Assembly: GCF_013373865.1 (NCBI RefSeq)
Contig: NC_050477.1
Location: 11,836,722-11,900,721 of the forward strand
DNA length: 64,000 bases
Direction: 5' to 3'
Origin: Monomorium pharaonis
Taxonomy: Eukaryota; Arthropoda; Insecta; Hymenoptera; Formicidae
Shown: piece after piece, positions 12,300 to 24,130 of the stretch
Numbering within the stretch: position 1 is the first letter of the stretch
Layout of the letters: each line of letters starts with the position of its first letter
Notes under the pieces: generated by a model
Seen by the model: the letters and a program-made list of their open reading frames with translations, nothing else
What the model was told of the DNA's origin: nothing
Database searches by the model: none
Program-made: the position numbers and the translations under genes

Positions 12300-13450
12300 T
12301 AGTGAACTCACTCGTTTGCACTATGTATATCTATGTATATAGCGGTGCTCCCCGCTCTCTGGAATGGGCAGACCGTGTTTCCTCCCTTTGTGAGGTCACA
12401 GAATCCTACACCTTTCGAGTGTCTGTACAGGCGTGGGAAAGGGACTCTCGGATTTCTATTCAGTCCGAAACATCGGCAGGGATGTGGCGACGGCGGCCTA
12501 TCTCGCGCAAAGCGTTTCGGCCAGCAGCATTCCTAGGAGCCTGGGTCTCTACGGCGCGCGGCGCTTAGTTATCGAGATGTACAGCGCTGCAAACGGAGCT
12601 TGCAGCAACACACGCGGAGAAGTAGAGAGGGGGAGAGACAAACGTGGTCCGAGAAACACATTCCAACCGAGTGAGAGGTGACTCGAGCTGAGGGGCTCCG
12701 GATTCCATCGGTGCCTGCGGCGCACGGATAGACCCGTTAGAGCACTTGGTCGTCGTCCTTGTCCTTGTCGTCATCGTCGTCTATGTCCCGGCCACGACAC
12801 AGCCATAGAGACGAGAAAGGAGCGTGAATCCAAAGGAGGAGGCCTTGAGGGTCATCCGAAGAGACGAAAGCCGAGCCCGGAAGCAAAAAGTCATTACTGA
12901 CAGCTAAAGAGAAAGAGAGAAGAAGGAGAGCCATTGTAGCCATCAAAGCCATGCACCGGTCGTGCAATCGGCCGATTAGTATTGGCGTTGTCGGGCGCGT
13001 CTCAGAGGAGAAGGAGGAGGAGAAGGTGGAAGAAAAAAAAAGAAGGTATCAGAGAGGAAGTTCGCAGGGGAACGATTTCAGGCTTTTGGAAGCCCGTTAA
13101 TTGCTCTGCACCGTGTGCGAGGCTAGGGGTAGGCGCCGCGTGAGAGGAAGCCAAGGTAGAGCTTTACGAGCGTTACTGGTGTAACACGTTCCATCGATAT
13201 CTCTCTCTAAAAAAAAAAAGTTTAGAGTCGACGAAGCCGAGGAAACGCGAGCGAGCACACGCGCGCACATATCAACGAAGTTATCCTCCCTGTGACGAGC
13301 TCGTCTGCGAAGTTACGGCCGCTCGTTGACCGATTTTTCAGTAACGATCGACCGCTCACGGCCCAGCGGGCGAAAACGCGATTGTATATTCCAACTGCAA
13401 ACAAGCTTCGCAATCTTTTGCTGTTCTTCGTGCGATGGTGCTTACTATTT
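12300..13450. other. GC-rich block, possible exon or promoter
   Basis: A GC island starts abruptly at about 12.3 kb. It contains a TCAGTC word (12460-12465) that fits the arthropod initiator consensus, though I see no matching downstream promoter element. It also holds a signal-peptide-like minus-strand frame and a possible plus-strand donor (GAG then GTGACT near 12677). It is a reasonable place to look for a first exon, but no transcript can be proven. Confidence 0.35.
12737..12952 (-). CDS. Hypothetical short secreted-type ORF (71 aa)
   Basis: A minus-strand frame from an ATG at 12950-12952 begins MALMATMALLLLSFSLAVSN. It looks like a signal peptide: a hydrophobic leucine/alanine core followed by a plausible cleavage point after AVS. 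The C-terminal part is strongly acidic (IDDDDDKDKDDD), encoded by a GAC/GAT-rich simple repeat. I recognise no family. The hydrophobic core is encoded by a CTT/CTC-rich tract, so a chance frame from simple sequence is a real alternative. No flanking donor was identified and the frame closes with a stop. Confidence 0.2.
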   Translation of the reverse strand: MALMATMALLLLSFSLAVSNDFLLPGSAFVSSDDPQGLLLWIHAPFSSLWLCRGRDIDDDDDKDKDDDQVL

Positions 13451-14900
13451 TTATTTCTGTAAAGTGCGCCAATTACTAGAAATCAGTGGCTCGATCAGAT
13501 TTTACATACAAAGGAAGCTTTACAGTCTATAGAATTTATTTAGAGCAATAATTGTTTATTTTTAAAGTTAAGTATTTGGTGCACACAAAAGTGTAGCATT
13601 AAATCAACAATTATTGTCTTATATAAGCAAGAATATAAAATCTTTAAAGAATGTGATAATCTTAAAAAAACACAATATGCTTACGTGAAGAAATGTTATT
13701 AAGAAAAGTATATTTATCTTTATTTAATAACTTTTATAAGTTAAAAAAAATCGAATTAGAATTACCTTCAAACCAAGAAAGATTACATACTTTTAATACT
13801 ATTATTATCAAAACAATATTATATTCTTAAAATAACTATTATAATATTAAAATAATAGTATAATTCTCTACTAAAATTTAAGATTAGTAGATTTTTTAAT
13901 CTTCTTGTATTATCGTAGATAAATTTCCGCCGAAGTGCTAATTCAAGTTGAGTGTAGTTTTTGCAGTTATTTTTTTAAGTGATTTTAATAATTTCTATAT
14001 TTATATTTGCTGTGTTGATTAGCATTTGTCTACTGCCTTTGTTCTCTTTTAGATGATTAATTTTTTACGGTTTCTTTCCTTTATTATTAATATATTATTT
14101 TGTTTTGCTACTGCTAATTATTGTTGTTTTAATTAAAATGTTATTTTTTCTTTATATATAGATGTACTATTATTTTAATTTGTTATTGTTATTCTAAATA
14201 TTGAAAATACTTTAGTCTGTTACATTCTCATTTTTAATTTCATCATCTTATTGAATAGTTATTTATGTACGTTATGGGCTCAAGCCTCAAGACTGCATTA
14301 TACTAATGATTACTTTCTTCTGTATATCAGCTCTAACATTTCTTCTCTTACTGCACTTTAAAAAAACATTATTATTATTATTACTATTATTTGCTGATAA
14401 CGTTGACGTATCAGCGACAATTTGTCCCTTTATTATATTTTGAAGATTTTCATCTTATTCTCAGTCTCTCTCGCGAGAGATTTCTCGGGATATTTTACCG
14501 ACGAATAATCTCTCGCACAAATAGATGTTTGCAAAATTATAAGACTCCATTATTCTCGTATACGTTTCTTTGTCGAACAAGTGCTCGAATGCACATGTAC
14601 AAAGGTACAGTTCGTGACTCTCAAGAAATCTTAAGTCTTTTAAAGCTAAAATGCGCCCCCGTTTCATAAAACTCATAGCTTCAACGTTTGACGATCGTTA
14701 AAACTTTATAGAATCGTTCGAAACTTTATGAACTGCCGCTTATATATCTTGGGAGCGGCTATTATATTAATATCTCCCATTATTACAAGAATGTATTTAA
14801 GCTGCCTGTCGATCTCACAAAGGAAGCTCCAATAATGAAACCCATAGCATCGGGATCATTTCACCGGCCACTAATTATAATGTAACTCTATCAACGCTCT
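13450..14900. other. AT-rich non-coding block
   Basis: The stretch has low complexity, with ATT-type runs near 14372-14393 and paired AATACTATTATT / AATAATAGTAT words near 13797-13861. A 92-codon frame at 14391-14669 shows nothing recognisable. No gene is supported. Confidence 0.55.
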
Positions 14901-14957
14901 TTATGCACACAAACGCACGGGCGTTGGGCGATTTTCATACTTCAGGCATCGCGTGCG

Positions 14958-15226
14958 ACTATATAATTAAGAGCAAACGTGCAGTTGAAGACAATTGGAC
15001 GCCAGGGATGATTACAAGAAACTTGTTATAGCTTCCGTTGCGAGCGTGCCGAACTAATGGCGGTATCGTTCCTCGGCGATTACCGCTTATACCGCTGTTT
15101 GAGTGAATCTTACTGCAAACGAGAAGCATCCGGAGACTTATAGGGAAACTTTCTGTCTGAGCGAACTAAAAAAAAATCAATTGCGAGAATGCCGAGCGAA
15201 TTAAAGAGCCGGGAGAGAAAAAGCAG
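14958..15226 (+). promoter_or_regulatory. Possible TATA promoter and 5' leader
   Basis: TATATAA at 14960-14966 is followed 20-30 bp later by CAGTTGAAGAC, a weak initiator-like context. About 230 bp downstream lies an ATG frame that runs into a strong splice donor (15189-15226). The order fits a promoter, 5' leader and first coding exon. Each signal alone is common by chance. Confidence 0.2.
15189..15226 (+). CDS. Candidate first coding exon with strong donor
   Basis: The ATG at 15189 opens MPSELKSREKKS. After 12 codons plus two bases the frame meets CAG|GTAAGT, a full match to the metazoan 5' splice consensus (intron would start at 15227). The frame has an in-frame TAG upstream, so this ATG would be its true start. 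No domain can be read from 12 residues and no downstream partner exon was found, so this may be a cryptic donor. Confidence 0.25.
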
Positions 15227-15329
15227 GTAAGTTCGAAAACGTAAACTCTGCGCTGCAAGCAGAAAAGCTCCCGTTAAAGTATAATCAATTGAAACTTTTC
15301 CACAATGAGGGAGCTAATTATTCTAAGAT

Positions 15330-16130
15330 GGGAGAGCGATATCAGCGTTTTATAGAAATCTAATGCAAACAATGAAAAAAATCGATATTTACTTACACGA
15401 CGAAGATATTTAGTTTTTTACGTGTATGTTTAAATATTTATTCTTATCTGGATTCTGATTTTATGAACGACAGAATTATTCAGAAAATAGGAATAGAAAT
15501 CTGAAACTGGCTGGGATAACACAAATTTAATGAAAAACTTTTTTTCGTCCAAAATAACCTCGTTATTTTTAGAATATAAATTATTTTAAAACTTATATGA
15601 GCGAGTACGTGACGAGGATATTCGATTTTTATATAAAACATATGTTTTATACAATTATACAAAACATGTTTTGTGTATGCATATGTGTGTATATGTGTGT
15701 GCTGACAAATTGATATTTCAAAAATAAAAATTTTAAAAATATTTCAAAAGTATTTCAAAAATAATATTTCAAAAATATATTTTAAAAATATATTTTAAAA
15801 ATAAACATTGTAAGCAAGATAAATGAAGAAACTAACAAGAATTAAATTAAAACCAAATGCTGTTTTAATTTAAACTAATCTCGTTATTTTTATAATATTT
15901 GTTTTAAAAGCTACGCGAAAAAAAACCATGATAAAGATATTTGACACTTTTGAGTTGTGCGCAGAAAAATTAAATTATTTAAAACCCCCTGATATACCAA
16001 TATTTATTCTTGCCTCCTATATTGGATTCTCCTGTATTTCTCACATCAGATACATTTTGATAAAAATAAAAATAGGAGAGTTAAAGTCTCGATGTTATGT
16101 CAGTTTCTCAAAAATACGCGATTATACGCT
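15330..16130. other. AT-rich block with TTTCAAAAATA low-complexity array
   Basis: From about 15713 to 15810 the words ATTTCAAAAATA and TATTTTAAAAATA recur in an imperfect tandem pattern. An 83-codon frame at 15928-16179 is unremarkable. No gene is supported. Confidence 0.55.
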
Positions 16131-17120
16131 GGAGCAATCGGCGCGGCCACCCGGAAACATTATCCCGATTTACGTATAATGAAACACGTCCGGGGTATTT
16201 CCATAATTAGAAACTTCCAAACAGACGTAATTTAAAGGGCAGGCACGTCGTATCCGTATAATAATAACGCCTTGGCATTTTAACTCCCTGAAATTCGAAG
16301 AACTTCACCGCTTTCGTTGTCCTTTGTTTTTTCACCCAACTTCCACCCCCGATCGATCTCGCCCGATCTCGCGAAAATACCGACCACGGTACGAGTTCGA
16401 TCGGCATCTACGAGCTACTTGTAGCCCGGCGTAAGGCCGGATGCCGACGTTCGCCCAGATGCATATCCTACATCTCTCGAACGCACCCCGGCGCTACCCC
16501 GGAATAGTATTTGCATAGCCACGTGTATTTCACCCTTCGAAAGAGCCTTCCCCTCGACTGATCCCAACCGTCGTCCCTCCGCCGTCTCCGTATCCGCGAT
16601 GATGAAGTCTTCGGTGTTACGGCACCGTAAAAGCGGAATGAAACCATCGAACTTTTTTCGTGGCCTTTTGCGCGCGAGACGAGAGCCCAGTCGCGGCCTA
16701 TCGGTTACATGTATTTCTTCTCTCCCACGGGGTGTGCAATCTCATATACATCTCTCTCGTGAATTCCGCCCGTCGCGTCGAGACGGGCGACTTACGTTGC
16801 GCGAGATTGTTTTTAAATGCGAGTACGCGACGCGGATGCCGGCGCGCGCGTGCGACGTATAATGCCGGAGTTACGATGTCGGGCGCTAGTTCGAAATCAG
16901 TTCATGAATCTTCGTACGCTCCCGCGTACGTGCCACGTAAGTCATCTTTTGTATGCATCCTACTTCCGTTCTCCCTCCACCCCCTTTCCCCTATCTCATT
17001 CTACACGGCGGAGTAGTGTGCGCGGAATGACGGCGCGACGTACTCGATTCTTTTTCATTATGCGACGTGACTTTTATTCAGGTTGCTTAAATTCTCTTTG
17101 ATTAACAAATGGATATTCCG
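16130..17120. other. GC/CpG island
   Basis: This island sits between two AT-rich blocks. Overlapping plus-strand frames of 87-118 codons run through it, and one holds the candidate first exon at 16876-16936. Confidence 0.5.
16876..16936 (+). CDS. Candidate first coding exon (MSGASSKSVHES...)
   Basis: An ATG at 16876-16878 opens MSGASSKSVHESSYAPAYVP, a hydrophilic and compositionally balanced sequence. After 20 codons plus one base it meets GTAAGT (16937-16942). The frame is open upstream to 16660, so the exact start is not fixed by a stop. The position inside a CpG-rich island flanked by AT-rich DNA suits a first exon. No domain is recognisable and no acceptor-linked partner was found. Confidence 0.3.
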
Positions 17121-19320
17121 CATGCGGAACGGTTGAGAAGAAGACCGCGTGCACTTGGAGCTGTTTAAATAAAAAAGTTTAATGAAAATGTATATTTCAC
17201 ATAATTGACTTTGCATTTCAAATATGCGTCTTCTTATTTTGTTGATATCTCGTCTTCATGTTCTTCTTCATATCTAAATTCCATTTTATTTGAATCTATA
17301 TACGTCTCCGTCCCTTGTCTTTTTTTTTAGAGAGATGCGGAAATATAAATCTATCTAAATTTTATGTTTCTTATTTTTTTTTAATCACTTTTATATACAT
17401 AGGTGAAGGTATATTATGATGTATTGATTATATATATGTATATCACCGAAGAGATATCGGTTCAAATATTAAATGATACTGGATTAAAAGAGAAATGATC
17501 TCAGCTAAAATGTAAAAGGTTTAATAATGCACTCCTTGTTCTTACCTCGCATCTAAATGTATTATAATTCTCATTTATATTCCTTTATCCCCCAATGCTG
17601 ATGTTACACCGTTTCAGTCGTCGTAGATAACTGCAATGCGGCCATTGAACAGGTATTTGAATTTTAAACTGGTATTCATTGATCCTATAGGATCAATTGT
17701 TAACCCCTTGATGATCTCTCGTCTGCATTAGGAGTGAATCGTTTTCGGAAAGAAGAATATTTCTTCTAAGTTATTCATACATTCCCCGATTTACATTTCA
17801 ACTCTTTCGATTCCAGAGATTTCTGTACGTTAATATCCCAAATGTTATATAATTAATATTACATAGCTTCGATGAAAACTTATGCTTTAACAGTGTTATA
17901 AAATAATACTAATAATAATAATCATATAACGAAATATTAATAATAAATAACAACAGATTCTTTCATGATAACGACAAAGCTAAATTAACAATTAAAAAGC
18001 AATATTTGACCAATTTTATATATACATATATATATATATTGCATTTAATTATACATTACGCATATTGCAACTAGTTTGGTGCAATGTTTTACAGTATGCG
18101 GTCACAATTAAAATAAAATGAGAAAATTATTGTTCCTTTTGCGAGAACTATCTAATTCGAACACTGGCACGATAATCCGAAATTTCGGATTTGGAACGCA
18201 TTTCCAGTCAGTCATAATGTAATTAGGATGAAGCGTCATGTTTCGCTGCTGAGAGTGATGATTTTCATGCTGGATATATATTCCTGATGAATACGTTCCA
18301 TGCGTTAATTAACTCGCTCGGCCAATCGGCTGTCTTGTAATTTTGCAAAACACGTGCTCTTAATTATCAAGTGGCTAATCCGCCGAAACTCTTCGTTGCT
18401 AATGAACTAGCACCTCGATCATTAGATTCGCAATAATCTGTTTTGCATTTATACACGATGTACATGTATGTTACAGTATTACCGTAATCCTTTTACATCA
18501 TTTTATCTTAATAATTTACAAATTCTAATAAATTTAAATTATAACAATCCAATTGAAATCGCTCGCATATGAAAAAATTCCATATTAAATCCTTTTCAAT
18601 CATCTCGTGCTTGTGGACATATATCTCCCGGTCATTCAAAAATTCATATTTTCTACAAAAAGATAAAGATAGCGACCTCATTCGGACTCATTCTAAAGAT
18701 AAAGGGTAGGACTTTTCATTAAAAAATCAGCATCCTCGTGAGTTTTACTCTTTGATATGCATATCTTTCCAAATATTTGTAAAATGGAATAAAAATAAAA
18801 TTTGCATATATCTTTCATAAAAATTAAGATAACGAATTCTTTCCAGGCTCTTTTTAAAGATTAGCGCAAAGGATACATTAAAAAAATTTTAATTTTAAAA
18901 TGTAGTGAAACAAAATATTAAATTTTGTTAGATTTGAATAAAACTGAAAAAATTTTTTCCATTTCAGGTTTTTTAAGCCGCTGATTACAAATCTAAAGTC
19001 GAAATTTTTTAAATCAAAATGTCGGATCTAATGCGGATTTAATAAAATGTAACAACATTTTTTAGCGAATTTTAAGGCGTGAATTAAATGCTAACTATTC
19101 CTAGAGAAGAAATCAGGTATGAAAGGGTTAAAGTAGATTTCTTGTAAAATTCTTTAAAATTTTTGTGAAGTGATACAACATTTTACTTTACTTAATTTTT
19201 ATTGTAAAAAACACTTAATCCTCATTTCCAAAATTTCTTCTGCAATACTCTCAGAAACTTTATCAATTTACAATATATTGCAACTAAAAAAAATTAGATA
19301 ACGAGAGACAGAGAGAGACT
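17120..19320. other. AT-rich non-coding block
   Basis: No open frame worth reporting. A more balanced segment at about 18290-18440 is noted separately as a possible regulatory element. A TA array lies at about 18018-18042. Confidence 0.55.
18290..18440. promoter_or_regulatory. Possible enhancer-like cluster of TF-site words
   Basis: In an AT-rich block this 150-bp stretch is more balanced and packs homeodomain-type core words (TTAATTAA, TAATTA-like, CTAAT), a CACGTG E-box and a CAAGTG word. The clustering can be seen in the sequence; function and conservation are inference, and such words are common in AT-rich DNA. Confidence 0.15.
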
Positions 19321-19909
19321 TTTAATTTATGTAAGAAACGCGGTGATGTCTCGAGAAGGAGGAAAGGAGGAGGGAAGGAGAGGGCTGGCAAGTTGAAATG
19401 AAATGCGCCGATGTTTCCGCAAGCACCTAACTATCAGCCATTCATTACGGCGGCCGCTTCAGCTCGGAGAGCCGAACTGCCGCAATTCATACTGTGACAT
19501 GATGCTTGATAACAAAGGCGGCCGGGAGATCCCTCTCCTTATTAATAGACGACCGGCTGTATAACTAAGGGTGGAACGGTTAAAACCATCTATATTCTCT
19601 CTCTCTCTCTGTCGGAACTGAACGAAGATCGAGAATAACGTGTGACGTGCGTCCCGCGGCTTTAAGCTCGCGCGATCCCGGTGGGAGGAAGTGGCGGCGG
19701 CGCAGGCGGTATGCAATAATTACAAGTGCATCGTACGGTACGCGTGATATATGCATACGCGCGCACACGCGCGTTGATTCTTACCATAGTCATTATCGCA
19801 TGAGTTAATCGAATCGCGCGGCGCGATTAATTACGGCTGAATAGTATTTTAAGATCACCCTCGCGAACGCGCTTTCTACCCGACTAACTCGCGAGCGACA
19901 GAGAGTCGA

Positions 19910-19925
19910 GGGGGGGGGGGGGGGG
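19910..19925 (+). repeat. G16 homopolymer
   Basis: Sixteen consecutive G are followed by A and a further run of six G. Guanine-rich enough to form quadruplex structure, and a likely place for assembly length errors. Confidence 0.95.
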
Positions 19926-20636
19926 AGGGGGGAGGAGGAGAAAAAAAGGTGCTTCCGGTTCGACGACGTCGCGACACGCCGTGATCGATTGTGACGTATC
20001 GCGCTCATCAACCGCGAAAAAGAGGACGGCATGCACACATATTGACTTTGCCATCCACTTCGGAATCGCTTTTTGACATTGCTGCCGCCCGCGATCGCGC
20101 GCGCCTATCTGCCAGCTGCGATCTCCAGGCTTATACGGTATACGCCGCGTGTGCCGCGCGCGCCGTGTAATTAACTAAATTAATTCTACGTCCGCGACGT
20201 ATGCGATCTTCCGATGCGATAGGCAATCTTTGTAATTAGACCGCCACTGAACCCCCGGAACACCCGTGATACACGCCAAACTTTCCCCACAATCGTGTAA
20301 CACAGCCGAAGAGCCGAAGGAAGAGAAAATCCTTCCGCCGCCTGCGCCTGTCACGTCCGCGAAGTATAAGTTTATACGTACGTATGTTCGCATAAAGTAT
20401 ATTGCGGCCTCTAAATGCGATATACATATACATATATTACACGTGATTCCCCGTCGAGTCGGAGTTCGCTCGTTTACGTCAACGTGGGGAGCGACGGCGC
20501 TATCTCAACGTCGCTCTTTGCCGCACGTTCGGTACGATCGAGGCTGTTTAGCATCGTAAGAAGAGAAAAAAGGAAAAAAAGAAAAACCTCGACGAACCTC
20601 GAGACCGCGTGGATATGAAAGAGAAGAGAGACTCAC

Positions 20637-20703
20637 CTATATCGCGTCGCCGCTCACGAGGACGTCGCGCTCCTCTTCGCCCCTCAGCATGTAGCACTCT
20701 TAA
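20637..20703 (-). other. Candidate 67-nt internal or leader exon
   Basis: On the minus strand a pyrimidine tract ending TTTTTTTCAG precedes 20703, and AG|GTGAGT follows 20637, so a 67-nt segment is bounded by good acceptor and donor matches. Frame 1 is open throughout and arginine-rich. The frame containing ATG reads MLRGEEERDVLVSGDAI and stops exactly at the last codon before the donor, so a 5'-leader exon with a short upstream ORF is equally possible. TCAGTT at the acceptor also matches the insect initiator, so a transcription start at about 20705 is a third reading. Confidence 0.3.
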
Positions 20704-20949
20704 CTGAAAAAAACTGGAGGAAATCTCTGCTCACTGATCACTTGTCAAACACGTCGGTGGTTCCCCTCACAACACTGTCGAACGAGTGCCCCCGGTCTAT
20801 CTCGATTTACCTCGGTTGGAAGAATTCCGTTTCCCGACGAGCTGTCTCTCTCTCTCCCTCAAGAGCGACGACGACTCGGCCCGCGCGCGGAGAATCCGCG
20901 CGATTGATCCGCGGCGCTCTCTCGGGCGCAGCGGGATGCTGCGGTCGCC

Positions 20950-21000
20950 GGGAGATCGAGAGCGAAAGGGAGAAAGAGAGAGAGAGAGAGGGAGAGAGAA
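20950..21000. repeat. (GA)n microsatellite, interrupted
   Basis: A GA-rich purine tract with small interruptions. It gives rise to arginine/glutamate repeats in the overlapping frames. Confidence 0.9.
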
Positions 21001-21202
21001 TGGTCTCTCGCGCGCGCGGCAAAGGCGCGTGCGGTCCGGACGCGGAACGTGAGTGCCGCTTGGTAGAAGCGACTGAACCGCCAGGCCGGCGTCGGAGCGC
21101 GCAGGTCCTACGGAACGTCCCACGTCGAGCGGCGGCAGAGCCGGAGAGAGCGGACAGGTACCTACTCCTCGTCGCTCCGGCGAGGGAAAATACTGCCGCC
21201 GT

Positions 21203-21226
21203 TGCTGCTGCTGCTGCTGCTGCTGC
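21203..21226. repeat. (TGC)8 / CAG trinucleotide repeat
   Basis: Eight perfect TGC units. On the minus strand the array reads as polyglutamine inside a 170-codon frame (20797-21309), but nothing else in that frame supports a protein. A repeat in a leader or promoter is the simpler reading. Confidence 0.9.
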
Positions 21227-21529
21227 ACACAACTCCCCCCCGGACCAACGTCGTCGCCAAGAATTCGCCGCTTAATACGTTCGTCTCCCCCCCGTACTGA
21301 AGAGGCCACGGTGGTACCTACGGTCGCGTACGAGGGGCGGAAATGCGCATATGCGGGGAGAGGGCTTGGGATAGGGTCGAGCGGATAGATAGCTCCGGAT
21401 GGATAGGTGGAGATATCTCTCGTGTGATGAAAATTAAATTCCCCGAAGAATTATTATTTCAACCCGGGAGCCGAAAATCGTGGGGAGAATACGCTTAAAT
21501 ACGCGGGGGAGCATTATGGTGTCAAATTA

Positions 21530-22440
21530 AAACTAATATATTCTATTTGACGATCATTGTTTCGTATATGAACAAGAATTTATGTTCTTGCTTATGAAAT
21601 AATGATAATTTTACTTTTACGTACTTGCAGAGAAAGGATTAGACAACAAAGTTAAAATAAGAATAAGTAACGTCGTTGCTACAGTCAAAAGTATACGCGG
21701 CTATAGAGTTTTATAAAAACACTTTCAATTTTGGCTAATAAAATTATATCTTGCAGCAAATGCATTTTATCTTTAGTAAACTTTTAGCAGTGACGGAAAA
21801 AATTAAACTAGCTCACATTTAAGTCATTTTGTTTCATAATTTAATATTCTCTAATGAATTTAATAATCTTAAATTTCTACAAAATATATTTTTATTTCAA
21901 TATTATAATAGTAATTTAAAGAATATATATGATTGTCTTGATAACGATAGTAAAATTATGGTTTTGGTTTGAAGATATTGTTACTTTCTATCAGATATTT
22001 TTCCCTTCAACTTATGAAAATTACGATTGAATAATAAAAATACATTTTTCTTCATAAAGTTGTATAGAATGTCTTTATATTTATAAGCAAACCACGTTTG
22101 CTTAACGCTATATTAATTCATTTCTATATTCAACGTGTAAAAAATAAACACGTTCTTTAGAAAGGAAATGTTTTTTTTCTTACATTTATTCATTATACAC
22201 GAAAATGTATAACAGTGCGTTTTATATTAACAATATAATTGAGATAATTAAGAGGCAAAATTATTTTATTAAAAGTTAATAGTCTCCACATCAAATGCAG
22301 TTATATGAAACAGCGTGCAAAAGAAAGATGCACGGTACATAATTATAATGAGATTTAACGAAGTATAGGTTAATACCTGGAAAAATTTCAATTAAGTAAT
22401 TAAATTTGCGAGGATAATTGCATAGAAAATGGTAATAGAT
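21530..22440. other. AT-rich non-coding block
   Basis: Low-complexity AT-rich DNA. No open frame, inverted-repeat element or splice-like signal stood out. Confidence 0.6.
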
Positions 22441-22913
22441 TAATCATTGCTTCGGCCTCGTAACGACTTACGAAGCAGGCTCCGCCGCAGGATTTTCGGG
22501 CTTTATAGAATCTCGATGTAATTAATTAGTGCACATAATAATCGATGAGGCGGATTACAGATGTTGCGGTTGATGTTCTCGGTGTAACAACGTGTATCAC
22601 GCAACGAGAAAAAGTTTGTTCGGCGTGTGTTTCGCGAAATCCATCCTAATACCCCTATCTCTTTGCCGGGGTCTCGGTATCGGAAAAGGTTTTCTATAAA
22701 ATATCGCAGGTAACGTCGTGCCATTTTTCTGGACATCCAATTATATTCGACACGCATTCGCGGACGGACATTTTCATGCTTCTCGTGATTATCGCGTTTT
22801 GAACGTTCTGGAAAAGCTCCTCGCAATTAGTCAGTCGGTCGATATCGCGATACTGCCGCCCATTTACAAACGACGGTACAACGAAAACAAATTCACGCTG
22901 GCGTGTCCCGGGG

Positions 22914-22959
<46 letters not shown>

Positions 22960-24130
22960 ATCCCCTCCAATCTGTATAATGTACATACGTGCGGCAAATG
23001 ATACGGTGGAGTGGAGTACTATTTATTCAGCGAAATATGTATGACTCTGTAATACAGACATTCGTGCCGAATGCGGGGGGGGTTCGCGAGACGCCGCCGC
23101 GTATAAATCTCGCGTATAAATGAATTAGCCGTTTCGGATCGGTTTATTCGGTCGAGTGTATCCTCTCTTCTCTCTCTCGTAAAACTCTCGAGGAGCTTAT
23201 TACCGGCTAATACCACTTCGCTCCTTATTTATGGCCGGACAAGGGCGCGCGCGGGCGTTGTGCCGCCGCCGCCGCGCCGCGCCGGTGTAATACGTGTGGC
23301 ATGCGAATATCGAGTTGCGCGCGATTCACCATGCATAATATTAGCACGATATTATAGTTTCCGCCGTGGATTACGGCGGCACCCGGGGCCGCCCGGGCCG
23401 AATACCTAATAAGGATTTTACGACTGTCTAGGAAATCCGTGATTAGGTTCTCAACTATGCGAACGGAGTATAGTCGGCGAGGCGCACAGCCCCCCATCGT
23501 AACCATCGCTCGCGCACGTTCGAGCATTCGTACCTCATCGACATGCCGCCGCGGCTCCCGCGCGTCCGGATATATTGATCCGAGACGGAGGAGATGAAGC
23601 CTGCGGAACGTATTGTCGGTGAGGCACGTCAGACTTACGCGTGTAAGCGGTGTAAGAGAACTGGAATCCAGCTATGAAAAATAAAAATCGATCCCTCGCG
23701 AGAAATTCCGTCCCTCGCGATACGCAGCATCTCTTTCGCAAAAGCATCCCCTGGGAGTATGTACACTCGACTCAAAGGACACGTTTTATTATGCGTATAT
23801 CTGACTGCTAAATTAAAAGTTAATCGAGTCGGAAGGTAAATTTTGTTACCCAGCGTCGCTGGTAGATTTCTTTTGTGGCAAGACCAGAGATACGGCATGC
23901 AAGAATGATAAAGCCTTTACTCCCGCAATTTGTTCGTGGCACACGCGTACCGTTCGCATTCAGATTCCGTGCCGGAGTTCACTTTGCGGGTCTCATTTCA
24001 TGTTCTTTATCCCGACCGAAAGTAAAATAAGGAGCGGAATTTATAGAATTTCCGACAACAAAATTGTTATTATTCGTTTCATCCGCTTCGTCTCCCGATT
24101 GCTTTTCGAGGTAAGACTCTATAAATAAAG
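22440..24130. other. GC-rich non-coding block
   Basis: CpG-rich sequence with overlapping frames of 65-108 codons on both strands and no identifiable domain. A minus-strand GTAAGT (23632-23637) lies inside a 70-codon frame, and a plus-strand GAG|GTAAGA lies at about 24108. Neither could be linked to a plausible exon. Confidence 0.45.
22921..22956 (+). repeat. (GA)18 microsatellite
   Basis: Perfect dinucleotide array preceded by seven A. Confidence 0.97.

Larger units (their letters stand above)
10650..12300. other. AT-rich block with two MITE-like elements
   Basis: The composition changes sharply from CpG-rich to AT-rich at about 10.65 kb. The block holds inverted-repeat elements at 10951-11166 and 11394-11530. 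No open frame of interest is present. Confidence 0.6.
19320..21530. other. GC/CpG island, best promoter-like block
   Basis: The block contains CpG-rich sequence, a G homopolymer, GA and CAG simple repeats, and clustered donor-like motifs on both strands: minus GTGAGT at 20631-20636 and plus GTGAGT at 21049-21054. Open frames of 141-177 codons on both strands overlap each other and are mostly arginine/serine-rich or repeat-derived, so they are probably not proteins. The block resembles a promoter and 5' leader region. Confidence 0.4.

Noticed and set aside
20742..21275. 177-codon plus-strand ORF and the 170-codon minus ORF over it
   Set aside because: Both draw much of their length from GA and CTG repeats and low-stop GC-rich sequence.
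23632..23747. Minus-strand frame crossing GTAAGT
   Set aside because: No supporting acceptor, promoter or recognisable sequence.
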